Shown: positions 11,221 to 20,373, numbered from the stretch's first letter. The stretch is 64,000 bases of DNA from Niveibacterium sp. SC-1 (GCF_038235435.1 NZ_CP151275.1:992001-1056000); one strand, 5' to 3'. Notes: generated by a model from the sequence alone, not told the origin. Numbers and translations are program-made.

Positions 11221-11664
11221 ATGAAATTCAAAGCCAAAGTCGTTCCCTCCGGCAATGCGACTGCAGTCGAGGTTCCTGAGGCCGCCCTTGAGAGGCTGAA
11301 CGCGGGGACGCGGCCCGCAGTCGTCATAACGATCAACGGCCACTCCTGGCGCAGTCGAGTCGCGGCAATGCGAGGCACGCATTTGGTTGGCATCAGCGCA
11401 GCCAATCGCAAAGCAAGCGAAATATCCGAAGGCGATCTCGTAGAAGTACTGCTTGAACTCGACGTTGAGCCAAGAACCGTTGAGGAGCCAGAGGATGTGG
11501 CGGCTGCACTGAACGGACGAAAAGCGCTACGCGCCGCCTTCGAAAGCCTGCCCTTTGGCCTGAGGCGCAAGTACGTTGCAAACATCGAGGAGGCAAAGTC
11601 GCCCGAGACCCGCTTGCGCCGAATCGCGAAATTGCTCGTTGAGCTTGAGAAGGATCCGACCTAA
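11221..11664 (+). CDS. DUF1905/YdeI-OmpD-associated family protein
   Basis: This 147-residue cytoplasmic protein has a DUF1905 domain (residues ~1-80, beginning MKFKAKVVPSG and containing EGDLVEVLLELD) and a short YdeI/OmpD-associated C-terminal segment (~95-145) with FESLPFGLRRKYVANIEEAKSPETR. The family is widespread and its function is not established; some members are called bacteriocin-protection proteins. It is a single gene with no obvious operon partner. Confidence 0.75.
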   Translation: MKFKAKVVPSGNATAVEVPEAALERLNAGTRPAVVITINGHSWRSRVAAMRGTHLVGISAANRKASEISEGDLVEVLLELDVEPRTVEEPEDVAAALNGRKALRAAFESLPFGLRRKYVANIEEAKSPETRLRRIAKLLVELEKDPT

Positions 11665-11826
11665 GCCTTCCGTCGAGGGGACTCGCCCCGGCAAGCCGGG
11701 TCGAGCCTCTCATGTCAGAGTGACGCTCAACCGTGCAGTCGATCGGGATAGCCACAATCTGCGCTTGCGGTTCCCTCCGCTGCGCTCCGGCCGCCCTCAT
11801 TTCCACGTATGGTCTCAGGAGCAGTC

Positions 11827-12156
11827 ATGAGTGCAAGCCCCGAATTTGTTAGCCATGTTCGTGATTTGCTGAGTCCGCTGGGTCCGCTCACCGATGGAAA
11901 GTTCTTCGGCGGTCACGCGATGAAGTACGAGGGCAAGCAATTCGCAATGGTCATGGGCAACATTCTGTATTTCCGCGTCAATGAAGCAACGAGATCGGAG
12001 TACGAGAAGCGAGGTTCGACCTCGTTCTCGTATTCAACAAAGAGGGGAGTCGTCCAGGTTCGAACGTACTACTCCGCTCCGGAAGAACTCTTTGAAAATA
12101 CGGAGCTTTTGTTGTCGTGGGCCAAAAAGGCAATCAAAGTTGCAGCTACGGCCTGA
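11827..12156 (+). CDS. TfoX N-terminal domain protein
   Basis: This 109-residue protein matches the TfoX N-terminal domain (residues ~8-100, with the core GKFFGGHAMKYEGKQFAMVM and a C-terminal helix). The full-length TfoX/Sxy competence regulator has an additional C-terminal domain that is missing here, as in many stand-alone members of unknown role. An AGGAG ribosome-binding site (11818-11822) selects the ATG at 11827; an upstream in-frame ATG at 11809 lacks one. Confidence 0.75.
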   Translation: MSASPEFVSHVRDLLSPLGPLTDGKFFGGHAMKYEGKQFAMVMGNILYFRVNEATRSEYEKRGSTSFSYSTKRGVVQVRTYYSAPEELFENTELLLSWAKKAIKVAATA

Positions 12157-12324
12157 CCTCTTGGGGGACCCAAGTGCTCGCGTCACCCGGGATGGCTGCG
12201 TCGACCACCAGGAGGGAATCGCCGAGGACGAGACGCACGCCCGACTCATCCCTGCGAAACACTTGCAGTCGTGCATCCGGCATCTGCAATAAGTTTGCAT
12301 CGGACCCTCGGTCGGAGGGCCTCT

Positions 12325-12966
12325 TCAGCGGCTTTTCGCCATCAGATGATGCGTAAAGCCCTGCTGGACCAGATACCCCCAACTCTCGTCCACCTCGGTC
12401 GGTAGTACATGCGGGGCCTGATAGCCGCGCTTCGGGTACTCCCTTATGCGTTCGACGTCGCCCACCATTTCATCGATGACGCCGAGCACGCCGACGATGT
12501 TCGACACTGCATCCGGAAACCAGATGTCCGGACACGAAACATTCGCTTCGACGCCTGGCCACTGCGCTCTCGCGGTCAGCAAGACCCGGAGTACGGAGTT
12601 GGGCTTCGTCACGAACAGCACGTGTTTCGCGTCGGGCAGCAGCTCGCGTGCGAGGCGCACGTTCTCGCCGAAATTCGTGGCCCTGTCTTCGAGGACGATG
12701 GACGCTTCCGGGATGCCCTTGGCCAGGGCACGCTCGGCGAAGACTGCAGCCTCCGGCCGGGTCCAGAGGTGTCGGGTCCAGTTGCCGGTGTTGCCACTGA
12801 GGACGAGCCGCTGCGCCAACCCCTCGTTCAGGAGCTCGCAGGCGTGGTCGCACACCCGCAGGTCGTAGGAGCAGCACACGACGATCGCGTCCGCGGGTCC
12901 TTCGCTCCTGAAGGAGGAAAGGTAGTTCCACAGCGTTCGGGCGTGGGCGAGGGTGCTGGATTCCAT
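12325..12966 (-). CDS. YdcF family (DUF218) protein
   Basis: This 213-residue protein has the DUF218 fold: DAIVVCCSYDLRVCDHACEL near residue 25, RLVLSGNTGNW near 55, the EDRATNFGENVRLARELLP segment near 92-110 and a VTKPNSVLRVLL strand-helix. Related YdcF proteins bind S-adenosylmethionine, but the reaction is unknown. AGGAGG stands 10 bases before the ATG. No membrane segment is present, so it is probably cytosolic. Confidence 0.8.
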   Translation of the reverse strand: MESSTLAHARTLWNYLSSFRSEGPADAIVVCCSYDLRVCDHACELLNEGLAQRLVLSGNTGNWTRHLWTRPEAAVFAERALAKGIPEASIVLEDRATNFGENVRLARELLPDAKHVLFVTKPNSVLRVLLTARAQWPGVEANVSCPDIWFPDAVSNIVGVLGVIDEMVGDVERIREYPKRGYQAPHVLPTEVDESWGYLVQQGFTHHLMAKSR

Positions 12967-13323
12967 CTGGGGCTTGCCTCCTGGCCGGACACTATACGAG
13001 GCGAGGTGGCCGCCACGATTCCCATGCCTTCTGGGGCGGACGAAGCCGCCCGGCGGCGGAGCCGGTGGTGCCGCCCGCCGCGCCTTCCCGGCTGACAGAG
13101 TGCCATCGGAGGCTGACGGGTTTGGTCAGCCAGTCTGACGTGTCGCGGCAGGCTCGGACTGCGGCGGCTGCCGATGGATGGCCTTGCATGCACCGCAAAC
13201 GACGGGCCTGTCGCGGCGGGGCGCGAACCGCTGAAGGGTCCGCCGAGCGGTCCGCGTCGGGGCATGACAATTGCAATAACGGGCAGATCGCGCATCCAGC
13301 GCTGCAAGAGTCCCGAGTCCCCG

Positions 13324-14580
13324 ATGTCAGCACGATCTGTTTGCTCGTTCTTTCCGCTGCGTCCGCTGCGGGTTCTTTCCCTGGCCTTGATGCTGGGCCT
13401 GGTCGGCGCCTGCGGCGGCGGCGGAGGAGGGGACGGCGACGGCGCGAACGGGTCCGCCGGAGGCGCGGGCAGTAGCGGCGGCAACACGGGAGGCAGCAAT
13501 GGTGGCACGAGCACGCCGCCGCCGGTGGCCACCGGCGAGGGCCCCAGCCTCGGCGCCTGTCCGGTGTTCCCCGCCTCGGCGATCTTCAACACCCGCATCG
13601 ACAGCCTGCCGGTGCATGCGCAAAGCGCCGGCTGGCTAAGCCTCATCACGGGCGGGGGCAGCAACAACCGTGCGCTGCACGCCGATTGGGGAACCGAGGA
13701 CAACCCGGCGCAGACGGCGAGCTACTACGGCATCCCCTACAACCTTCTGGGCGCCGGCGCCGCCAGCACAACATGGCCCACGCTCTCCTTCAACGCCACC
13801 GACCCGCGCGCGGGCGGCGGGACCGGCGCGCCGGACGAGAGCGACTGCGGCGTGCCCAATGGAGCGGGTGGCTTCAGCCTGCAACGGGGCTGCCAGGCGG
13901 TGGCTGCCAGCCAGCTGCGCTTTCCTTACCCGGTCGACAGCCAGCTCAAGGCCGAGGGTGGCCAGTGCAACGATGCGCAGACCTGCGGCGACCGCCATGT
14001 GCTGGTGGTCGAGCAGGGCAGCTGCCGCCTGTGGGAGAGCTATTTCAGCTACCACGTCGATGGCCAGTGGTATGCCTACTCGACGGCTGCCTGGGATCTG
14101 AACTCCAACGCCATGCGACCGGATGGCCGGACCTCCGCCGATGCGGCCGGCCTGCCCATCCTGCCGCTGCTCGCGCGGGTGGACGAGGCCGATGCCAACG
14201 ACATCCGCCATGCCTTCCGCGTGACTTTCCGCGACTCTGTGCTGGCACGCAGCGCCGTGTGGCCGGCTCGCCACGCGGCCGGCGGTAGCAGCGGCAGCAT
14301 CCCCTTCGGTGCCGTGCTGCGCCTGAAGTCCAGCTTCAGCCCGCCGGCTGCTTGGGGCACGCAGGCGCGCGCCATCGCCGCTGCCATGCAGCGTTATGGC
14401 CTCTACGTCGCCGACATCGGCTCGGACCTCTATGTGCAGGGCGAGCCCTCGGCGCGCTGGAGCGATCAGACGATCAGCCAGATCCAGGGCCTGCACATGA
14501 ACGACTTCGAGTTCGTCGACCTCGGCGCGATCACCGGTCGCGCGGGGTTCGACGGCAACAGCTATCGCGCCACCTGGTAG
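13324..14580 (+). CDS. Predicted lipoprotein of a conserved secreted family, function unknown
   Basis: This protein of about 418 residues has a lipobox (LMLGLVGAC, Cys near residue 30), then a ~45-residue Gly/Ser/Asn-rich linker and a globular domain from ~75 to the end. The domain carries recognisable family strings: CPVFPASAIFNTRID, CRLWESYFSY, AWDLNSNAMRPDGRTSADAAGLPILP, and VWPARHAAGG. I have seen this architecture in extracellular proteins of soil bacteria without a described activity. Ten or more conserved Trp, His and Asp positions suggest a carbohydrate- or polymer-related fold, but that is a guess. The ATG at 13324 begins a normal lipoprotein signal; longer starts add an implausible Arg-rich extension. 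No strong ribosome-binding site is visible. The 357 bp before it hold no gene I can support. Confidence 0.65.
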   Translation: MSARSVCSFFPLRPLRVLSLALMLGLVGACGGGGGGDGDGANGSAGGAGSSGGNTGGSNGGTSTPPPVATGEGPSLGACPVFPASAIFNTRIDSLPVHAQSAGWLSLITGGGSNNRALHADWGTEDNPAQTASYYGIPYNLLGAGAASTTWPTLSFNATDPRAGGGTGAPDESDCGVPNGAGGFSLQRGCQAVAASQLRFPYPVDSQLKAEGGQCNDAQTCGDRHVLVVEQGSCRLWESYFSYHVDGQWYAYSTAAWDLNSNAMRPDGRTSADAAGLPILPLLARVDEADANDIRHAFRVTFRDSVLARSAVWPARHAAGGSSGSIPFGAVLRLKSSFSPPAAWGTQARAIAAAMQRYGLYVADIGSDLYVQGEPSARWSDQTISQIQGLHMNDFEFVDLGAITGRAGFDGNSYRATW

Positions 14581-14713
14581 GCGCCGCGCCCGGGCAGGTG
14601 CCGGTGCCGGCGGAGGCGCGAAGAGGCTTGGGCGCCACTCCACCCAGGCGAACTTTGTCGTTCGCAAACAAGAGCGCGCACAATCGGCAGGTCATTCCGG
14701 GCTGGCCGAGGTC

Positions 14714-15205
14714 ATGATCCATCGCATTCCATGCTTTCCCGCGCGGCCGCGCGCCGCCGCTTCGGTGGTCCTTCGCGCTGCAGCGCTTGCCGCAGCAATC
14801 CTGTTCGCCGGTGGCGCAACCGCCCAGACCTCAGCTACGCCCGCCGTACCCTTCGAGGTCGTTCTCGCACCTGTGCGCTCCGCGACGGGGTCGGTGCGCC
14901 TCAGCGTCTATGGTGTGCCGGCCACGTTCCGCAAGGAGGCGCAGGCGCTCAAGGTGATCGAGGTGCCGGCGAGCGTGGGCGAGGTGAGGGTGCGCGTCGA
15001 AGATCTCCCTGCCGGCCGCTACGCGCTCATGGCGTATCACGACGAGAATGGCAACGGCAAACTAGACCTGCGCCTGGGCATGTTCCCGATCGAGGGCCAT
15101 GGCCTCTCCAACAACCCCAAGGTCATCGGACCGCCTGCCTTCGAGGACAGCGCGTTCGCGGTCGAACAGGCGGGTCAGGTCGTCACGATCGAGATGCGCT
15201 ACTGA
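14714..15205 (+). CDS. DUF2141 domain secreted protein
   Basis: This 163-residue exported protein has a signal peptide (~1-38, ending GGATAQT) and a DUF2141 beta-sandwich domain. It includes AVPFEVVLAPVRSATGSVRL, the family signature LPAGRYALMAYHDENGNGKLD (residues ~98-118) and IEGHGLSNNP. The DENGNGKLD loop resembles a calcium-binding loop. The function is unknown. It follows the lipoprotein gene on the same strand but 133 bp away, so co-transcription is uncertain. Confidence 0.8.
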   Translation: MIHRIPCFPARPRAAASVVLRAAALAAAILFAGGATAQTSATPAVPFEVVLAPVRSATGSVRLSVYGVPATFRKEAQALKVIEVPASVGEVRVRVEDLPAGRYALMAYHDENGNGKLDLRLGMFPIEGHGLSNNPKVIGPPAFEDSAFAVEQAGQVVTIEMRY

Positions 15206-15324
15206 GGTTGCCGGTTGTCGCGAGTGCCTGGACTGGCGATACCGCCCGCTGGGAATGCGCGACGAAGCGACGCACGAGGGCGCGAATCCGTCTCGGGGGT
15301 CTCGTAGAAAACGGAGATGAACGC

Positions 15325-15756
15325 ATGATGAGCAATTCCTGGCTGCTGTGGGCGCTGCTGTCCGCCGTCTTCGCCGCACTCACCGCTGTGCTCGCCAAGG
15401 TCGGCGTGCAGCAGATGGATTCGGACCTCGCGACCTGGGTGCGTACGGTCGTCGTGCTGGCCGCCCTCACGCTCTTCGTCCTCCTCGCCGGCAAGTGGCG
15501 TAATCCGCTCGAGCTTGCGCCCCGGAGCCTGGCCTTCCTGACCCTCTCCGGCCTCGCGACTGGTGCCTCCTGGGTCTGCTATTTCCGCGCGCTGCAGTTG
15601 GGCGACGTGTCCAAGGTCGCGCCGGTGGACAAACTCTCACTGGTCCTGCTGACCCTGTTCGCAGTGGCCTTCCTCGGCGAGCGGCCGGCGGGGCGCGAGT
15701 GGCTGGGGATCGGCCTGGTGGCGGCGGGCGTGCTGGTGCTCAGCATCCGGCGCTGA
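15325..15756 (+). CDS. EamA-domain (DMT superfamily) small transporter
   Basis: This 143-residue protein contains a single EamA unit of about five membrane segments, beginning WLLWALLSAVFAALTAVLAKVG. It has the usual GASWVCYFRALQLGDVSKVAPVDKLS region (~75-100) and the final segment WLGIGLVAAGVLVLSI. Single-unit members must pair to form a carrier; the substrate is unknown. ACGGAG at 15311-15316 is the ribosome-binding site. The ATG at 15328 is an alternative start. Confidence 0.85.
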   Translation: MMSNSWLLWALLSAVFAALTAVLAKVGVQQMDSDLATWVRTVVVLAALTLFVLLAGKWRNPLELAPRSLAFLTLSGLATGASWVCYFRALQLGDVSKVAPVDKLSLVLLTLFAVAFLGERPAGREWLGIGLVAAGVLVLSIRR

Positions 15757-15840
15757 GCGCCGAGACCGGCCGCGCGATCAGCGTCGCGTGTCGAGCTTCG
15801 AAGCCCGCGACGAACACGTTGGAAACCCGCCGCAGCGGCG

Positions 15841-16014
15841 CTATTGCCGGTTCGACGGTTTTTCCTTGCCCGCATGCCCGGGCGATTCCGGTGGCGGCAG
15901 GAAGGGGCGCACTTCCTCCAGGTTCTTCTTGGCTTTCCTGGCGGCCCGCTTTTCCTTCAAGTTCAGGCTGGGCGGCTTCTTGGGTTCCTTGTTGCTTTCG
16001 TGCGCTTTGGACAT
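15841..16014 (-). CDS. Small Lys/Glu-rich conserved protein (57 aa)
   Basis: This 57-residue, very hydrophilic, Lys-rich protein begins MSKAHESNKEPKKPPSLNLK and continues with EKRAARKAKKNLEEVRPF. An AGGAG ribosome-binding site sits 9 bases before the ATG at 16014. Similar MSKAHESNKE proteins occur in related proteobacteria, to my recollection, with no known function; the composition suggests a disordered, possibly nucleic-acid-associated peptide. A longer start at 16080 would lose the ribosome-binding site. Confidence 0.7.
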   Translation of the reverse strand: MSKAHESNKEPKKPPSLNLKEKRAARKAKKNLEEVRPFLPPPESPGHAGKEKPSNRQ

Positions 16015-16499
16015 GACTTCGACTCCTGGCAATTCACAAGCCTGCGCTTGCGGGAAACTGGACCTGATGGCGCGGTCCAAGCTGAGCGACGAGACCGGGC
16101 TTGTCAGCCCAGGGCGCGACTTCTTGGCGGACGACGCTGGCCTCGGCGCAAGGCGCTGGCACCGGTGGTGACGGCCGCGTAGTGTCCCTGGCCGGGAAAT
16201 ACGCCGACGGCGGGACTGTTTCGTTCGCGCACGACTCTTATGAGAGCCATTGTTTCGTGATGGCGCAGGGCGATCTGTTCGTTGGCGTACACACGCGAAC
16301 GCGCTCTGGCGTTCGCGGAGCGCGTGCGGCCAGATAGTGCGCGGCCCGTAGGCGACCCGCTTATGTGCGCTACCGCGCAGATCGCGTCTGGGCTTCGGTC
16401 AATGATGTCGTAGCGAGTTCAGCGCATCGACCAACGTCGGCCTGGCCGGCCACGTCCGCACGTTGGCACCACTCCCGCCGGCAAGAAAGGGGTGTCGCC
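16015..16499. other. 485-bp intergenic region with one stem-loop
   Basis: No convincing gene lies here; a 78-residue frame at 16101-16337 lacks a ribosome-binding site and any recognisable feature. A 9-bp perfect stem (CGCGAACGC at 16294-16302, 6-nt loop, complement at 16309-16317) is present without a T run. The promoter of the slipin gene is expected in this stretch, but I cannot place it. Confidence 0.5.
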
Positions 16500-17309
16500 A
16501 TGTTCTCGGATCTGAATTGGGTCGGCCTGAGTCTGGTCGTCCTTGGCGGCCTCTTCGTGATCTCCACGATCCGGATATTCCGGGAGTACGAGCGCGGCGT
16601 GGTGTTCACGCTGGGGCGGTTCTGGAAGGTCAAGGGCCCCGGGCTCGTCGTCATCGTTCCGCTGATCCAGCAGGCCGTGCGCGTGGACCTGCGAACCGTC
16701 GTTCTGGAGGTGCCGACGCAGGACGTGATCTCACGCGACAACGTGTCGGTCAAAGTCAGCGCGGTGGTGTACTTCCGCATCATCGATCCGCAGAAAGCCA
16801 TCATCCAGGTCGAGGACTACCTGAATGCGACGAGCCAGCTGGCGCAGACGATGCTGCGCTCGGTGCTGGGCAAGCACAGCCTCGACGACATGCTTGCGGA
16901 GCGCGAGAAACTGAACCAGGACATCCGCGACTCGCTGGATACGCAAACCGATTCCTGGGGCGTCAAGGTCGCCAACGTCGAGATCAAGCAGGTCGATCTG
17001 ACCGAGTCGATGATTCGGGCCATCGCCAGGCAAGCCGAGGCGGAGCGCGAGCGTCGTGCGAAGGTCATCCACGCCGAGGGCGAATTGCAGGCGTCCGAAA
17101 AACTGTTCGAGGCGGCCAGAATCCTCGCGCAGGAACCGCAGGCCATCCAGTTACGCTACCTGGAGACGCTCACCGTGATTGGTGCGGACAAGAACACGAC
17201 GATCATCTTCCCTCTGCCCGTGGATCTCGTTTCCTCCTTGTGCAATCACCTCAAGGTCCCACGGGCAGGGCAAGACAGCCTTGGAGTCGCCGGAAGCGGT
17301 CACCTCTAG
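16500..17309 (+). CDS. Slipin (stomatin/SPFH family membrane protein)
   Basis: This 269-residue protein has one N-terminal membrane segment (residues ~6-27) and an SPFH/band-7 domain (~28-220) with the typical EYERGVVFTLGRFWKVKGPG, VPTQDVISRDNVSVKVSAVVYFRI and QTMLRSVLGKHSLDDMLAERE segments. A coiled-coil Ala/Glu/Arg stretch (RQAEAERERRAKVIHAEGEL) follows. Slipins form oligomeric scaffolds in the inner membrane and are often paired with an NfeD protease gene; none is adjacent here. ATG at 16500 follows GAAAGGGG. The 302 bp after the gene hold nothing I recognise. Confidence 0.9.
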   Translation: MFSDLNWVGLSLVVLGGLFVISTIRIFREYERGVVFTLGRFWKVKGPGLVVIVPLIQQAVRVDLRTVVLEVPTQDVISRDNVSVKVSAVVYFRIIDPQKAIIQVEDYLNATSQLAQTMLRSVLGKHSLDDMLAEREKLNQDIRDSLDTQTDSWGVKVANVEIKQVDLTESMIRAIARQAEAERERRAKVIHAEGELQASEKLFEAARILAQEPQAIQLRYLETLTVIGADKNTTIIFPLPVDLVSSLCNHLKVPRAGQDSLGVAGSGHL

Positions 17310-17611
17310 AGCAGGGCGATGACCTCGTTCGTCGGGGCGAGGCCAGGCGAGTGGCCTCGGCGGGGCCGCCGCCTGGCACCGCTTCGAACGGCGTCGCACC
17401 AACTTGGGTCGGTCACCGTTTGCGTGCGCCATCTCGATGCCACGGAATCGGTCCGCGAGCGCAGAAGCCCCCAGAGCCAAGAGACCCGAGGGGCTTCAGC
17501 GCCGGGCCACGATCGCTACCCTTGGGCACGGAAATCGCTCCTTCGTGGTTTGCGCTCGTATCGGGAGGCCTTCCCCCGGTCAGGGCCGACAGAAAAACAA
17601 GGAGACTGTCC

Positions 17612-18604
17612 ATGGTCGTCGGCGATATCGATCTGCGCCTTTTGCGCGTGTTCCGCACGGTGGTTGAGGCGGGAGGTTTCTCGAACGCGCAGGCGCTGCT
17701 GAACACCAGCCAGTCGACCATCAGCACCCAGATGTCCCAGCTGGAGATCCGCCTGGGATACCGGCTCTGCGACCGCGGACGCAGCGGCTTTCGGCTCACC
17801 GAACAGGGCGACCTTCTTTACCGCTACGCCGTGCAGCTATTCCAGTCGCTGCAGCAGTTCCAGCTCCAGGCCGAAGAGCTCAAGCGCGGCCTCTCCGGGC
17901 ATCTCAGGATCGGCATCCTCGACGCGGTCATCACCGATCCCGCCTGCCCGGTCAGCCCCGCCTTGCAGGAGTTCTCCGCGCTGCCGAACAACGTCGTCCG
18001 CATCTCCGTCGAGGTGTTGCCGCCGCGGGAACTTGAGACGCAGCTGCTGGACAAGCGACTCGACGTGGCTTTCGGAACCTTCTGCGGCTTTCCGTCTGCC
18101 CTGAGCTACAAGCCGCTCTACCGGGAGCGCGATGTGCTGGTGTGCCATCGCGATCACCTGCTGGCGCGGATGACCCCCGGCCCGCTGCTGAGCCGCGAAA
18201 TCAGCCGGACCCGCAAGGTGATCAGGACCTTCCTCGGCAAGCAGGAACTGATTCCGCTCAATACCTCGGATGACACCATCTTCGCCACGGTCGAGAACGT
18301 CGAGGCGGCGGCGTTGCTGATCCAGAGCGGCGCCTACATTGGCTTCCTGCCCGAGCACTACGTGCGCCCCTGGGTGGAGCGCGGCGACATGGTGGTGCTG
18401 ATGCGCGACCAGTACGTGAGGTACTCGAACTTCGCCATGGCCACGCGCGCCCTGAACCCGACCCCTTCGCAGGCGCTGACGACCTTCCTGGAATGCGTGG
18501 ACGGGGTCCACGAGACGATGAAGTTGCGCCACCCCGAGGCCTACTGCGATCAGTTCGATCCGGCCGATGTGAACGTTGAGACGCCGCTATTGATGGCTTC
18601 CTGA
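17612..18604 (+). CDS. LysR family transcriptional regulator
   Basis: This 330-residue regulator has an N-terminal winged helix-turn-helix (residues ~5-65, LLRVFRTVVEAGGFSNAQAL, then STISTQMSQLEIRLG) and a periplasmic-binding-protein-like effector domain (~95-300). An AAGGAG ribosome-binding site selects the ATG at 17612. It is transcribed in the same direction as the binding protein and hydrolases that follow and is likely to control them; the effector is unknown. Confidence 0.9.
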   Translation: MVVGDIDLRLLRVFRTVVEAGGFSNAQALLNTSQSTISTQMSQLEIRLGYRLCDRGRSGFRLTEQGDLLYRYAVQLFQSLQQFQLQAEELKRGLSGHLRIGILDAVITDPACPVSPALQEFSALPNNVVRISVEVLPPRELETQLLDKRLDVAFGTFCGFPSALSYKPLYRERDVLVCHRDHLLARMTPGPLLSREISRTRKVIRTFLGKQELIPLNTSDDTIFATVENVEAAALLIQSGAYIGFLPEHYVRPWVERGDMVVLMRDQYVRYSNFAMATRALNPTPSQALTTFLECVDGVHETMKLRHPEAYCDQFDPADVNVETPLLMAS

Positions 18605-18675
18605 GCGGTTCATAGGATCGATCCCAGGACATCTCCGCGCGACAGCGATCGATGCGGAAACACTAGGGAGCCATC

Positions 18676-19674
18676 ATGAAACGCGTTTGTCGTTCGGTCG
18701 CCACTGCATTCGTCTCGCACTCGAAACTCGCCGCGGGCCTCGCACTGTCCCTCACCCTGGGGTTCGCCAGTCCGCTGGCCCTGGCCGCCGAGAAGATCAA
18801 GGTCGGCTACAACATCTGGGTCGGTTCCTCCGGCGTTTTCGTCGCGCAGGAAAAGGGCTACTTCAAGCAGGCGGGCCTGGATGTCGAGTTCGTCCCCTTC
18901 AAGAGCCCCGGTGACACGCTGCCGGCGCTGGTGGGCGGGCACATCGACATCGCGTTGACCACGGCCGACAACGTGGTGCTGCTCAACTCCAAGAGCGGCT
19001 CCAACCTGAAGATCATCTTCGCGACCGATACGTCCAACGGTGCCGATGGCGTCATCGCCAAGAAGCCCTTCTCCAGCCTTGCCGACCTCAAGGGCAAGAC
19101 GGTCGCGGTGACGCAGGGCGAAGTGAATGAACTGCTGCTGCTCAAGGGCCTGGAAAAGGCCGGCATGAAGTTGAGCGACCTGAAGACCATCAACATGGAC
19201 CCGGATGGTGCCGGCGCGGCCTTTGCCGCGGGCAAGGTCGATGCGGCCGTGACCTGGGAGCCGTGGATCTCGCAGGCAGTCGCGGGTGGCGGCAAGGTGG
19301 TGTTCTCCAGCGCGCAGGCACCCAATCTCATCCTCGACGTCGTGACGGTTTCGCCCGCCGGCATCAAGGCCAAGTCGAAGGCGATCGCGAGCTTCCTTGG
19401 CGCGGTGGAGAAGGGCACGAACCAGCTCAAGACGAATCCGGACGAGGCGATTGCGCTCGCGGCGAAATGGCTGGAGGTCGCTGCCCCCGAAGTGAAGGCG
19501 ATGCTCGGTGGCGTCAAGCTCTACGGCATGGCCGACAACCAGAAGCTGGTGCAGGACGGCGTGGCCGCCAAGACGCTGGACAACATCTCGGCCTTCTACG
19601 GCAGCCAGAAGATCATCAAGAAGTCGCTCAAGGGCGCCGACATGGTCGATGGCTCGCTCCTCGGTGCCCACTGA
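18676..19674 (+). CDS. NitT/TauT-type periplasmic substrate-binding protein (orphan)
   Basis: This 332-residue protein has a signal peptide (ending ASPLALAA, residues ~30-37) followed by an NMT1/SsuA-like binding fold: KVGYNIWVGSSGVFVAQEKG, then DIALTTADNVVLLNS and KGKTVAVTQGEVNELLLLKG. No ATPase or permease gene lies beside it, so it either shares a transporter encoded elsewhere or has lost one. It sits between a LysR gene and a cysteine hydrolase gene (12 bp away), which suggests that the ligand is the hydrolase's substrate, possibly an amide or ureide; this is inference. Confidence 0.85.
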   Translation: MKRVCRSVATAFVSHSKLAAGLALSLTLGFASPLALAAEKIKVGYNIWVGSSGVFVAQEKGYFKQAGLDVEFVPFKSPGDTLPALVGGHIDIALTTADNVVLLNSKSGSNLKIIFATDTSNGADGVIAKKPFSSLADLKGKTVAVTQGEVNELLLLKGLEKAGMKLSDLKTINMDPDGAGAAFAAGKVDAAVTWEPWISQAVAGGGKVVFSSAQAPNLILDVVTVSPAGIKAKSKAIASFLGAVEKGTNQLKTNPDEAIALAAKWLEVAAPEVKAMLGGVKLYGMADNQKLVQDGVAAKTLDNISAFYGSQKIIKKSLKGADMVDGSLLGAH

Positions 19675-19686
19675 GCGCGCTCGAAG

Positions 19687-20373
19687 ATGCCTTCCGTCTC
19701 CTGCCATCACCAACGGTCCTTCGCGTTCGCGCCGGAGAAGACCGCGCTGATCGTGATCGACATGCAGCGCGACTTCCTCGCGCCGGAAGGCGCGAGCGGC
19801 GCCAGCGGTTTTGATCTGGCGCCACTGCGCGCAGTGATACCGAGGTTGCAGCGCGTCCTGCAGGCGGCACGCGCCTGCGGACTGCCGATCTATCACACCC
19901 GCGAAGGCCACAAGCCGGACCTGTCGGACCTGCCGGAAGCCAAACGCTTGCGCTCGCTGGCCGCGGGGGCGGAGATCGGCGCGCCCGGCCCGCTGGGCCG
20001 CTTCCTCGTCCGCGGCGAGTACGGGCATGACTTCATCGACGAACTGCAACCCACCGCGGGCGAACTCGTCGTCGACAAGGCCTCCTTCGGCGCCTTCCAC
20101 GCGACGGGGCTGGAGGAGTCGCTGCGCGCGCGGGGCGTCACGCACCTCATCGTCGCCGGCGTCACCTCGCAGTGCTGCGTGCTCTCCACCGTGCATGAGG
20201 CCAACGACCGCGGCTTCTTCTGCCTCACCCTGGAGGACTGCTGCGCGGCCTTCGAGCCTGAGTTGCATCGCGCGGCGATGCAGATCATCGCCAGCGAGGC
20301 GCACCTGTTTGGCTGGATCGCCGAGGGCGAATCCCTGGAGGCGGCGCTGTCGCAGTGCGAGGCAACGTGCTGA
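19687..20373 (+). CDS. Isochorismatase-like cysteine hydrolase
   Basis: This 228-residue enzyme of the isochorismatase-like hydrolase superfamily carries the usual triad: Asp in VIDMQRDF (~residue 25), Lys in VDKASFGAF (~128) and the nucleophile Cys in VTSQCCVLST (~162), preceded by the cis-peptide region. Members include biuret hydrolase, N-carbamoylsarcosine amidase and nicotinamidase. This one resembles the biuret/ureidoacrylate-type branch in overall layout, but the substrate cannot be read from the sequence. It follows the orphan binding protein by 12 bp and probably acts on what that protein imports. Confidence 0.85.
   Translation: MPSVSCHHQRSFAFAPEKTALIVIDMQRDFLAPEGASGASGFDLAPLRAVIPRLQRVLQAARACGLPIYHTREGHKPDLSDLPEAKRLRSLAAGAEIGAPGPLGRFLVRGEYGHDFIDELQPTAGELVVDKASFGAFHATGLEESLRARGVTHLIVAGVTSQCCVLSTVHEANDRGFFCLTLEDCCAAFEPELHRAAMQIIASEAHLFGWIAEGESLEAALSQCEATC

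Noticed and set aside
11221..12156. Competence or toxin-antitoxin locus (TfoX plus YdeI-type protein)
   Set aside because: The TfoX protein has only the N-terminal domain and the pair is not overlapping or conserved as a unit that I can show; left as two stand-alone genes.
12409..13095. 228-residue plus-strand frame over the YdcF gene
   Set aside because: Antisense to a clear DUF218 protein with a good ribosome-binding site.
16101..16337. Possible 78-residue gene in the slipin upstream region
   Set aside because: No ribosome-binding site, no hydrophobic or conserved pattern, and overlap with a perfect stem-loop.
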